Part shown: positions 25,263 through 31,535 of the stretch, in pieces
How positions within the stretch are numbered: position 1 is the first letter of the stretch
How the letters are laid out: every line of letters starts with the position of its first letter
DNA from: a virus
Length of the DNA stretch: 55,825 nucleotides
Reading direction: 5' to 3' (one strand)
IMG/VR virus record: IMGVR_UViG_3300007512_002194
Span: 1-55,825 of that record
Position numbers and translations under genes: made by a program
The notes under the pieces: model-generated
What the model was told of the DNA's origin: nothing
The model's input: the letters and a program-made list of their open reading frames with translations, nothing else
Databases searched by the model: none

Positions 25263-25263
25263 A
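25257..25263 (+). promoter_or_regulatory. Candidate +1 programmed frameshift site (UUU UAA)
   Basis: Codons GTG TTT TAA: the stop is preceded by TTT and the next base is T, so tRNA-Phe can re-pair one base forward on UUU while the stop waits in the A site, as in RF2-type +1 shifts. The +1 frame is blocked upstream by a TAA at 25243-25245, so the shift must fall in 25246-25262, where this site lies. An indel in the T4A4 run is the alternative. Confidence 0.55.
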
Positions 25264-25590
25264 ACGCCTAAAAGCTTTTTATCAAGTAGCCATAGTTCTA
25301 GGAAGTATCTCCGCAAAGGAGGCAAGAACGAAGTATTCAATGAGCCTGGTGAAGACTTTGATTTCAGAGTAGAAACTGACAATGATGCTTACAACATATA
25401 TTCTGACGGCACCAATGATCGCGCAGGTATAGGCACTAATGCACCAGCACAAAAGCTTGATGTAAATGGTACTGTAAAAGCATCGGGACTAGTATTTGCT
25501 TCTGAGGCTATAGCAGCAAATGGCGGTAGGCTATGGCTTGTAAGCGATGGTGTTAGTATCTGGCGTGTAATTGATTCAATACTATTCTAG
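25261..25590 (+). CDS. Tail-type protein, +1-frame extension (no start codon)
   Basis: 109 residues after the shift, containing SRKYLRKGGKNEVFNEPGED, DFDFRVETDNDAYN and GIGTNAPAQKLDVNG. The last two are recurrent motifs of phage structural proteins and match the repeats at 4610-5545. I found no ATG, GTG or TTG in this frame from 25246 to 25590. Coding-like sequence without start is best explained by translation through the +1 site from 24894. The joined product would have ~231 residues. A decayed gene fragment is the other possibility. Confidence 0.6.
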   Translation, partial: KTPKSFLSSSHSSRKYLRKGGKNEVFNEPGEDFDFRVETDNDAYNIYSDGTNDRAGIGTNAPAQKLDVNGTVKASGLVFASEAIAANGGRLWLVSDGVSIWRVIDSILF

Positions 25591-25616
25591 TTAAGAAATA
25601 GCTATTATAGGACTAA

Positions 25617-25645
25617 AGAGGCAGTAGGGTTATCCTACTGCCTCT
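25617..25645. terminator. Bidirectional terminator between the tail cassette and DnaE N1
   Basis: 12-bp stem AGAGGCAGTAGG / CCTACTGCCTCT with a 5-base loop. On the plus strand it is followed by TCTATTTCTTC, on the minus strand by TTAGTCC. It overlaps the last codons and stop of the minus-strand DnaE N1 gene, so it would end both transcripts. Confidence 0.75.
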
Positions 25646-26943
25646 TCTATTTCTTCAAAGGTACTGTTTTCGTCTTTGTCTAAGATCTGGTCAAGCATTT
25701 GCCTAGTGAAGAGTTTTGGGGTTGCAGATCGACCTTTATTTAAAAAACGCTCGAAGATAAGCCCATACTCAATAGGATCTACTTCTGTTATCCTCAGGGC
25801 ATATGCAACTAAGGAGCCTGCTGCCGATCCACGGCCTGGTCCGGTTAAGACACCTTCACTCCTCGCACCATTTAAAAGCTCCCAAACTATTAACATGTAA
25901 TCTGAGAAGCCCATGATCTTGATAGCTTTTAGCTCTGAATCAAGACGCTCTCTATACTCTGTTGGAGGCATCTCTCCAAAACGATTGTAGAGACCTTCTT
26001 TAGCTACTCTTTCAAGGGCATTGTCAGAAGTAAGCTCTGGAGGCAGTCCTTGAAACTTTGGATAGCGATTAATTCTGTCTTCAAAGTAAGAATCTGCATC
26101 AACCATATCTGCTACAGCAACAGTATTTGTAATACTCTCATAGGGAATACCCTGCATGTCTGCGCGATGCCACATCCAATCATGATGTGCTACATGAACA
26201 TCTATCTCTCCGAATGTAAACCGCTTTTCATCACTTAGTACTGAACGGGTTTGCATGCAAAGAGCAGCTTCATGAAGATACTTGTCTGCTTCATGAGTAT
26301 AGTGTCCATCATTAGAGAGTACCATTGGGTAATCGTTGCGCTTGGCAATATCCATAAGTACTCTATTGACGAGTTGTTGTTCTGGGTCGTCATGTAGCTG
26401 AAGTTCAATTAAGAACCTATTCGAGAACAAGGCTGCATGATGGTGTATTAGCTTCTCGGCCTCTTGGTTTCTGCCTCTAAGAATCAGTTGGGATGCCCTG
26501 CTTCCAAGGCATGCTGATGTGGCGCAGATACCTTTATTATATTGTCCTAATAGATCGTCATCGAGTCTTGGTTTTCTATATAATCCAGTTGTGTAAGCAT
26601 AAGAGGATAACTTAAACAGGTTATGTAGCCCTTCATTGTTAAGAGCTATCAAGATTAAATGATAGTAAGCCTGCTCTAGGTCGTCTGCTTCGCGTACAGT
26701 CCTGTCCTCGACAGAATAGTAGGCCTCCATCCCAATGATTGGCTTGATGCCAGCCTTGTTGCAAGCCTTAAAGAACCGATATGAACCGGATACATTACCG
26801 TGGTCCGTCTGTGAAAGGGCGGTCTGGCCAAGGCTTTTAACATGTTCAGGCAGTGTATCTATTCTATTAATGCCATCTAGGAGACTCGTTTCATAGTGGA
26901 CATGTAAATGTACGAAATTGCTAGGGTTTTTTAAGTTTGACAC
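25630..26943 (-). CDS. dnaE: DNA polymerase III alpha, N-terminal part (PHP and first palm half)
   Basis: 437 residues. PHP domain: VHLHVHYETSLLDG (H-x-H), SQTDHGNVSG, GMEAYYSVED and SNDGHYTHEADK supply the expected metal ligands. Then palm motifs: GPGRGSAAGSLVAYALRITE and FERFLNKGRS. At this point a normal DnaE reads on to PD-x-D-x-D; here the protein ends after ATPKLFTRQMLDQILDKDEN and an acidic tail. No intein block follows, so this fragment probably joins the spliced remainder non-covalently. It has no catalytic Asp of its own. It overlaps the next gene upstream by 23 bases. Confidence 0.9.
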   Translation of the reverse strand: MSNLKNPSNFVHLHVHYETSLLDGINRIDTLPEHVKSLGQTALSQTDHGNVSGSYRFFKACNKAGIKPIIGMEAYYSVEDRTVREADDLEQAYYHLILIALNNEGLHNLFKLSSYAYTTGLYRKPRLDDDLLGQYNKGICATSACLGSRASQLILRGRNQEAEKLIHHHAALFSNRFLIELQLHDDPEQQLVNRVLMDIAKRNDYPMVLSNDGHYTHEADKYLHEAALCMQTRSVLSDEKRFTFGEIDVHVAHHDWMWHRADMQGIPYESITNTVAVADMVDADSYFEDRINRYPKFQGLPPELTSDNALERVAKEGLYNRFGEMPPTEYRERLDSELKAIKIMGFSDYMLIVWELLNGARSEGVLTGPGRGSAAGSLVAYALRITEVDPIEYGLIFERFLNKGRSATPKLFTRQMLDQILDKDENSTFEEIEEAVG

Positions 26944-27151
26944 TCTGTATCTCCTTATTTAAGTGTGCTTCGCATTCTAGGAGATAGGATGTGGGATCGA
27001 TATTAGCTTCAGGAACTAGTCTTGCTATTCTATTTGTAAGTTCATAGAAAGCATTCTTCCAGAAGTGGGCTTGTAGTTGAGCAAGCTGTAGGTCAGCTTG
27101 CTTAGTTTTGTGTTTTTCTTCTAACTCAAGGTACGTTCTCGCTTGACTCAT
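26921..27151 (-). CDS. Unknown small helical protein
   Basis: 76 residues from the ATG at 27151 (AAGGG upstream) rather than the longer frame, which runs into the zinc-finger gene. Begins MSQARTYLELEEKHKTKQAD, with a coiled-coil-like first half, then a helical end KEIQSVKLKKP. Overlaps DnaE N1 by 23 bases. Function unknown. Confidence 0.5.
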   Translation of the reverse strand: MSQARTYLELEEKHKTKQADLQLAQLQAHFWKNAFYELTNRIARLVPEANIDPTSYLLECEAHLNKEIQSVKLKKP

Positions 27152-27404
27152 AGCATCCCTTGCATTTAAAGCCACTATAGGCGACAGGCCATTTGTCGTC
27201 ACTGCAGCTCATTTTTGTGTTTAAGCAGTCTAGGCAAAACTCGTGGCCACAATCATTGCATAAGCCATAGCTAGTATTGGGTCTAGTTCGAAGACCACTC
27301 TCTAGCTTAGCTGTATATATGGCGCGTGAGCATGTTGCACAAGTAATAAGAAGTAGTTCGGGCTCTTTACTCACTGATTCTTGCTCACTGATTAATGACG
27401 ACAT
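27126..27404 (-). CDS. RING-finger-pattern zinc protein
   Basis: 92 residues from the ATG at 27404 inside the end of the RecA C-part (a GTG at 27374 is the alternative; neither has a strong ribosome-binding site). Cysteines and histidine follow C-x2-C-x26-C-x-H-x2-C-x2-C-x20-C-x2-C (CATC, then CGHEFCLDC, then CKGC), which fits the C3HC4 RING consensus spacing. There is one extra Cys (LCNDC). RING domains recruit E2 enzymes; the window has an E2-like protein and E1 at 40946-45802. A generic treble-clef or zinc ribbon is the alternative. Confidence 0.6.
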   Translation of the reverse strand: MSSLISEQESVSKEPELLLITCATCSRAIYTAKLESGLRTRPNTSYGLCNDCGHEFCLDCLNTKMSCSDDKWPVAYSGFKCKGCYESSENVP

Positions 27405-28299
27405 CCTCTTCTGAAGTAGAACTATTTGTATCAAGTTCGGATCCAGTGGAGTCTGACGGGGTAAGCCCTGAAATACTATAGCAGGCCTGTCTAATTTGTT
27501 CAAAGTATTCTGTATTTTCAATAAAGTGCTGTCTTGCGCCAAGCTTTCCTCCAGTACATAATGTCTCTTCTTCTTTACCCGGCATTGTAATTTTTACTGC
27601 AGAGCCTGCAGATCTTATTAAGCCAATAGACTTAGCAAATTCAAATGTATCATCGTATATATCTGTGCCCTGTGCACATATGAAAGTAAATTCTGCTTGC
27701 TTTGATAAAGCAGGGGCCATTTTATTCTTTACTACTCTTACTTTCATACTCAAGGCATCTTTCTGTGTAGGAGATGCTTTAGAAGTTACTCTAAGGCGTA
27801 CAGAGCTATAGTAGGGTAGGGCATTTCCTCCCGATGTAGCCTCTGGATTGCCATAAAGAGTATTATGAGAAAGTATTCCGTTAGAGTAGTAAGAATGAGT
27901 ATCTTCTACTTCTATATCTAGAATATTGGTTTCTTTGCCTGTCTGAACTACAGATGCTTGTACTAAACCTTTAGGAGTTTTACAATAAAAGGGTTTCTTA
28001 AATGAAACTAATTCAGATGCTTCAACAAAATGTAGACCTGTTAGGTCTTTATCTAGAGATATTGCTATTCTATGATTTGGTGAACAAGTAAAGGCCCTAC
28101 TTTCTGCGGATACAATATAGGCTTTTGTTTTTGGTTTCTTAACTATTGTTAAGATTTTCTTCCAAGTGTTTTGGTTTGTGCTAAAATCGAAGCTCTCTAT
28201 CTCAAAGTTTTTATCTTTGACATCTACTGGAGAGTCCTCTACAAGGTTTTCTTGTGGGTGCCCTAGCGCTAAGAAAAGCTCGCTAATTGTTGAGTTCAT
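27385..28299 (-). CDS. recA: Split-intein C-fragment fused to RecA C-terminal part
   Basis: 304 residues. Residues 1-146 are the large intein piece: YIVSAESRAFTCSPNHRIAI has block B (T-x2-H region), and NILDIEVEDTHSYYSNG plus GILSHN are blocks F and G with terminal His-Asn. The extein begins TLYGNPEATSGGNALPYYSS, the RecA stretch that follows MKIG in an intact protein. The C-terminal ~110 residues contain FAKSIGLIRSAGSAVKI and an acidic tail. Together with 29180-29836 it would give a RecA of ~362 residues. Begins in the end of the endonuclease gene. Confidence 0.92.
   Translation of the reverse strand: MNSTISELFLALGHPQENLVEDSPVDVKDKNFEIESFDFSTNQNTWKKILTIVKKPKTKAYIVSAESRAFTCSPNHRIAISLDKDLTGLHFVEASELVSFKKPFYCKTPKGLVQASVVQTGKETNILDIEVEDTHSYYSNGILSHNTLYGNPEATSGGNALPYYSSVRLRVTSKASPTQKDALSMKVRVVKNKMAPALSKQAEFTFICAQGTDIYDDTFEFAKSIGLIRSAGSAVKITMPGKEEETLCTGGKLGARQHFIENTEYFEQIRQACYSISGLTPSDSTGSELDTNSSTSEEDVVINQ
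27862..28299 (-). other. RecA split intein, C-fragment (146 residues)
   Basis: It contains everything after block A: blocks B, F and G. The N-fragment is only 14 residues (29183-29224). This is the S1-type (atypical) split, as in AceL-TerL or VidaL inteins. +1 residue is Thr. Confidence 0.88.
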
Positions 28300-29152
28300 T
28301 TATTTTGTCCTTGAGTTTATCTAACTCAGCTTGAGTATTTCTTTTTAAATCATATTCCCAAATATAGTAAACTTCGTAATTCTCTTTAGAGGCAAATGAA
28401 AATTTAAGGCTATCGTTTATGAGGTTTCGTTTTTGAGTAGCTGATATCGGCTCGTTATAGATCTGAGGATTACAGTGCCAGTAGTCCCCATGAACTTCAA
28501 TAAGTAAATTTCTTATTCTAAAATCATAAAAGTAAGAGCCAAGAGAGTACTCTTGTGTAAATTCTACTTCCTGCTTTTGAAGCCATATCCTCACTGTTTT
28601 TTCTATTGAGGTTTCTTGACCATAGCGTCTAGAGCTTGAGATCCATTGAAGTGAATAGGCTTCTAAAATTCTCCGAATGGTTTTTTCGCCTATTCTCCAT
28701 TTAGCCAAAACTGCTCTTGTTCTCATTGTTTTAAGATCAAGAAGTAGTTGTTCCCATCTTTCTGTTTTCATTTTTTGAAGGGTAACAGGGAGATGGGAGA
28801 TGGGCTTGCACTCTATAAGATAGCTTGCATATTTCTTCCTTAGTCTATTGTAGACTCTTAAAGAATGGGGAAAGTTCATGTGGCTTTTTACTGCATAATA
28901 GTCTTGAATATATCTTATGGACCAAAGGTACTTAAGTTCTTCTATATACAAATCTTCTTTTTTTAAATTAGCTAAGCCTATTTTATCTTTTCTCTCTTGA
29001 GAAAGTGGTTTGCCGATAAGAGCAAGCTTTATTTTTTCTTTAAAAGACTCTGATCTAGGTATGCCTTTGCGACTTGTATGATAACAGCTTCTTGAACAGT
29101 ATTTTTTAGATTGCTCTATTCGGGTTGAGCAAACTCTGCATATATTTTTCAT
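28283..29152 (-). CDS. Free-standing Vsr-like (EDxHD) homing endonuclease
   Basis: 289 residues between the two RecA parts. N-terminal zinc finger CRVCSTRIEQSKKYCSRSC (C-x2-C ... C-x3-C), then NUMOD-like helices (GIPRSESFKEKIKLALIGKP), then a Vsr-type core: SYFYDFRIRNLLIEVHGDYW, HCNPQIYN and YEVYYIWEYDLKRN, with the Glu, Asp and His of the EDxHD family. Enzymes of this kind are known in phage genes broken by split inteins. It starts 27 bases after the RecA N stop and overlaps the RecA C start by 17 bases. Cleavage site presumably the intact recA allele. Confidence 0.8.
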   Translation of the reverse strand: MKNICRVCSTRIEQSKKYCSRSCYHTSRKGIPRSESFKEKIKLALIGKPLSQERKDKIGLANLKKEDLYIEELKYLWSIRYIQDYYAVKSHMNFPHSLRVYNRLRKKYASYLIECKPISHLPVTLQKMKTERWEQLLLDLKTMRTRAVLAKWRIGEKTIRRILEAYSLQWISSSRRYGQETSIEKTVRIWLQKQEVEFTQEYSLGSYFYDFRIRNLLIEVHGDYWHCNPQIYNEPISATQKRNLINDSLKFSFASKENYEVYYIWEYDLKRNTQAELDKLKDKINELNN

Positions 29153-29179
29153 ATATATAGGATAGTACTATAAATCAAC

Positions 29180-29836
29180 TTAGTCAACTTGTCGCCAGGT
29201 TATGTTAGTATCTGGAGCAACACAACCGATCTTCATTCTGATTTGATTTATGAAGATATAAGCAACTTTATTGTCTGTAGCTATCTTGGATATAGTTCTT
29301 AGTGCTTTTGACATTACTCTCGGTAGATCGCCAACACCAAGCTCATCCATTTGTCTCTTAGTCTCTTTCTCAGACTGAGCCGCATCTACTGAATCGAATA
29401 TAATCATGCCTACTTGACCACTACGGCCTAGGTCAGCAGCTATTTGTAGTGCTTCTTCAGCTGTATCTGGATAGCAGAATAGAATTCTATCAGGGTCTAT
29501 ACCCATGCCCTGTATAAGATCTAGTCCAGTAGTTCTTTCTAGATCAATAAAGGCAGGGGGGCGATCATATCCTCTAGTGTCTACGTACTGACGCATAAAC
29601 TGTAGGGCTAAGGAGGTTTTCCCGGCTGAGGATGGGCCGAACAGCTCTATTACTCTATCGTCTGGTATTCCGCCTATACCTAGTTGGCAGTCTAGAGATA
29701 GAGAGCCTGTAGGGATTGGGTTGGCCTCTTTAATTCTTGGGCCAAGAGTAAGCACTTCCTTGCCACCAAACTTCTTAGATAAGGCGTTAGCTATAGTGTC
29801 TATTTCAGGAATGCCTGTTATTTTCTTTATTCCCAT
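29180..29836 (-). CDS. recA: RecA N-terminal part with ultrashort split-intein N-fragment
   Basis: 218 residues. RecA Walker A is LFGPSSAGKTSLA (~67-75), PPAFIDLERTTG follows, Walker B is GMIIFDSVDA and VAYIFINQIRMKIG is the end of the N-extein. The remaining 14 residues, CVAPDTNITWRQVD, then TAA, form the intein block A only. The protein alone lacks the rest of the fold, so it needs splicing to the part at 27385-28299. No other RecA gene is in the window. Confidence 0.92.
   Translation of the reverse strand: MGIKKITGIPEIDTIANALSKKFGGKEVLTLGPRIKEANPIPTGSLSLDCQLGIGGIPDDRVIELFGPSSAGKTSLALQFMRQYVDTRGYDRPPAFIDLERTTGLDLIQGMGIDPDRILFCYPDTAEEALQIAADLGRSGQVGMIIFDSVDAAQSEKETKRQMDELGVGDLPRVMSKALRTISKIATDNKVAYIFINQIRMKIGCVAPDTNITWRQVD
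29183..29224 (-). other. RecA split intein, N-fragment (14 residues)
   Basis: Cys205 starts CVAPDTNITWRQVD and the stop follows. Cys1 and the P-D-T block A features are present. Among naturally split inteins known to me such lengths are very short (VidaL about 16, AceL-TerL about 25 residues). Confidence 0.85.
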
Positions 29837-29860
29837 ATATGTTCCTTTTGTATAGTTGGG

Positions 29861-30139
29861 CTATAGCTCAGTAAAAGCTATCCCTTGATTTATTTTTTGC
29901 TGGATAAGTGACCTATCAAGCTCGTCTGGAATGGTTAGTTCAGCTATAAGCTGATTGCTAAGTGATAGAAGATCAGCTTTCGATGCTTCTATTGACAGTT
30001 GAGTTGGTACATGAAGAACTTCTTTCCAATCATAGTACAGGGAAATCTGCAGATAATCAGATATTTTATGCGATTTCCACCAAGATATGCGCCAGTTCCT
30101 AACTAGTACCTCGTACACATACTCATGATTGATCTTCAT
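29861..30139 (-). CDS. Unknown small protein
   Basis: 92 residues from the ATG at 30139 with GAGGAGGAA upstream. Begins MKINHEYVYEVLVRNWRISW; mainly helical later (KADLLSLSNQLIAELTIPDE). Immediately upstream of RecA N on the same strand, so it may belong to the recombination operon. No motif recognised. Confidence 0.6.
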   Translation of the reverse strand: MKINHEYVYEVLVRNWRISWWKSHKISDYLQISLYYDWKEVLHVPTQLSIEASKADLLSLSNQLIAELTIPDELDRSLIQQKINQGIAFTEL

Positions 30140-30488
30140 TTTCTTCCTCCTCTTCGGGAGGGACAGGAGGGGGCGGATAGGTCTTCTGCTCACCATCTGC
30201 AAAGGTAATAATTGTCCTATTCTTAGGATGTGGTATTACATGTACTTTTAAAAAGTCTTCCATAGAATCAAATACAGCTATACCTCCTCTTGGCGGTGGG
30301 TATAGCCAATGTACAATGCACTGTCCAGTAGCAAGAATAACGCCTTCAATTACAACACCTTCTCCCGATATGCCTGTCTCATCAAGGACTCTGCATACTG
30401 TAAATGTATCAATGCCTTGTGGCGCAAGCTTAGAGGGTCTTTTTGGTAGCAGGTCATTAGCACTTTGTTCAGGTTGCTCATTGTCCAT
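30123..30488 (-). CDS. Unknown phage protein
   Basis: 121 residues. Core GEGVVIEGVILATGQCIVHW and PRGGIAVFDSMEDFLKVHVI form a small beta fold; the tail is Pro/Glu-rich (YPPPPVPPEEEEENEDQS). The core looks conserved in type (small phage-protein fold) but I cannot name the family. It overlaps the next gene by 17 bases. Confidence 0.55.
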   Translation of the reverse strand: MDNEQPEQSANDLLPKRPSKLAPQGIDTFTVCRVLDETGISGEGVVIEGVILATGQCIVHWLYPPPRGGIAVFDSMEDFLKVHVIPHPKNRTIITFADGEQKTYPPPPVPPEEEEENEDQS

Positions 30489-30550
30489 GAGAAACTCCTA
30501 TTGTTAAATCACATAAGTGATAAGCCATATTAGAACTTCTTATTTGTATC

Positions 30551-30588
30551 AGGTGCAAGCGGTTACGCAATAGCAACCCTTGCATCTG
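30551..30588 (-). terminator. Imperfect long hairpin downstream of the resolvase-like gene
   Basis: Stem AGGTGCAAG...CTTGCATCT with an inner GGTT/AACC extension and one mismatch, located just past the stop at 30596 on the minus strand. It lacks a clear T-run. Weak terminator or RNA-stability element. Confidence 0.4.
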
Positions 30589-30595
30589 AGTTGGT

Positions 30596-31117
30596 TCACT
30601 CTTCTTCTTTGTCTGGATTATATACTTGAAACTCAACTCTACCTTCTTGTATTGCGTCTCTGATGCGTCTTTGAATTGTAGTTAGGTTGCTGCTCCCTGT
30701 TTTAATATCCAAGAATACAATCTTGTTGATATCTTTTCTAACCTTATCTGAGAGGTCAGAAAGACCATCATAGATTATGTAGTCGATTGGGTTAGCTAGG
30801 AACCTAAAATCCTTGGGATTGTAGTCGTTCTGAAGTAGCGGTGCAAGGTGTTCTGTGGCCTGCCCCCTCATTACGTGTCGGGAGCGTGTTAGAGCGTCTT
30901 TACGAGCTTCTGTAATAGCTTTATCTTTGCTTTCAGCAAGATTAAAAAGTTTGTCATGCAGTAGTCTGTTTTCGGCTATCAAAGAGATAGTATCGATAGA
31001 CAGTCCATGATTGGTTCGCTTTAGGATACTAATTGTAGAATGTATCTTGTATCCCAATAGGATAAGCAATAGTATAATAGAGGATATTAAGATATATGTC
31101 TCTAAGGATTGATTCAT
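30596..31117 (-). CDS. Membrane-anchored Holliday-junction-resolvase-related endonuclease
   Basis: 173 residues from ATG 31117. Residues ~5-28 (YILISSIILLLILLGYKIHS) form a membrane helix, followed by a coiled coil. The C-terminal ~90 residues match the Endonuc_Holl family: HVMRGQATEHLAPLL, FLANPIDYIIYDGLSD, IVFLDIKTGSSNLTTIQR and RIRDAIQEGRVEFQVYN, with the conserved D-x-K core. A nuclease tied to the membrane would be unusual for DNA junctions; some authors treat the family as branched-DNA nucleases. It diverges from the plus-strand gene at 31119. Confidence 0.8.
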   Translation of the reverse strand: MNQSLETYILISSIILLLILLGYKIHSTISILKRTNHGLSIDTISLIAENRLLHDKLFNLAESKDKAITEARKDALTRSRHVMRGQATEHLAPLLQNDYNPKDFRFLANPIDYIIYDGLSDLSDKVRKDINKIVFLDIKTGSSNLTTIQRRIRDAIQEGRVEFQVYNPDKEEE

Positions 31118-31118
31118 A

Positions 31119-31535
31119 ATGAGCACACAAGTGTTATGCACAGGGTGTTTTAATATACTCCATGCTGGTCATTTGAGATTGCTGGAATTTGCATCCAGAT
31201 ACGGATTAGTAACAGTAGGGATCAATAGTGATAAATACTTACAGAATAAGTATGGAGAGCTTGCAGTGCCACTATCTGATAGAAGTTATGTTTTACGTAA
31301 TAACGTTTTCGTACATAAGGTAGTAATGTTTAGAGAGGATGAGCCATCTGAACTAATCAGACAGCTCAAACCTCTCTATTACATTAGAGGACCTGATTAT
31401 CTTAACCAGGTTCTTCCTGAAGCAGCTGCTTTAGAAGAAGTAGGTAGTACGCTTATTATTCACCGAGCAGAGAAAGAGTACAATGCCTCTATTCTCAGCA
31501 GCGGACTTCCAGCCGTTCTTGATAAAATAAAATAG
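31119..31535 (+). CDS. HldE/TagD-type nucleotidyltransferase (cytidylyltransferase fold)
   Basis: 138 residues. CTGCFNILHAGHLRLLEFA carries the H-x-G-H nucleotide-binding motif. GLVTVGINSDKYL and YYIRGPDYL (usual: KGGDY) and the final segment match the C-terminal domain of HldE (ADP-heptose synthase) and TagD-like enzymes. A lone domain, separate from the PfkB kinase at 14018-15007, which is the other half of HldE. It is the only plus-strand gene here; its ATG is one base from the start codon of the minus-strand gene at 30596-31117. Confidence 0.82.
   Translation: MSTQVLCTGCFNILHAGHLRLLEFASRYGLVTVGINSDKYLQNKYGELAVPLSDRSYVLRNNVFVHKVVMFREDEPSELIRQLKPLYYIRGPDYLNQVLPEAAALEEVGSTLIIHRAEKEYNASILSSGLPAVLDKIK

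Noticed and set aside
24876-25630. A second split intein at the DnaE N1/N2 break
   Set aside because: N1 ends without a Cys/Ser block A and N2 begins without a block F/G ending in His-Asn, so there is no intein part to splice with.
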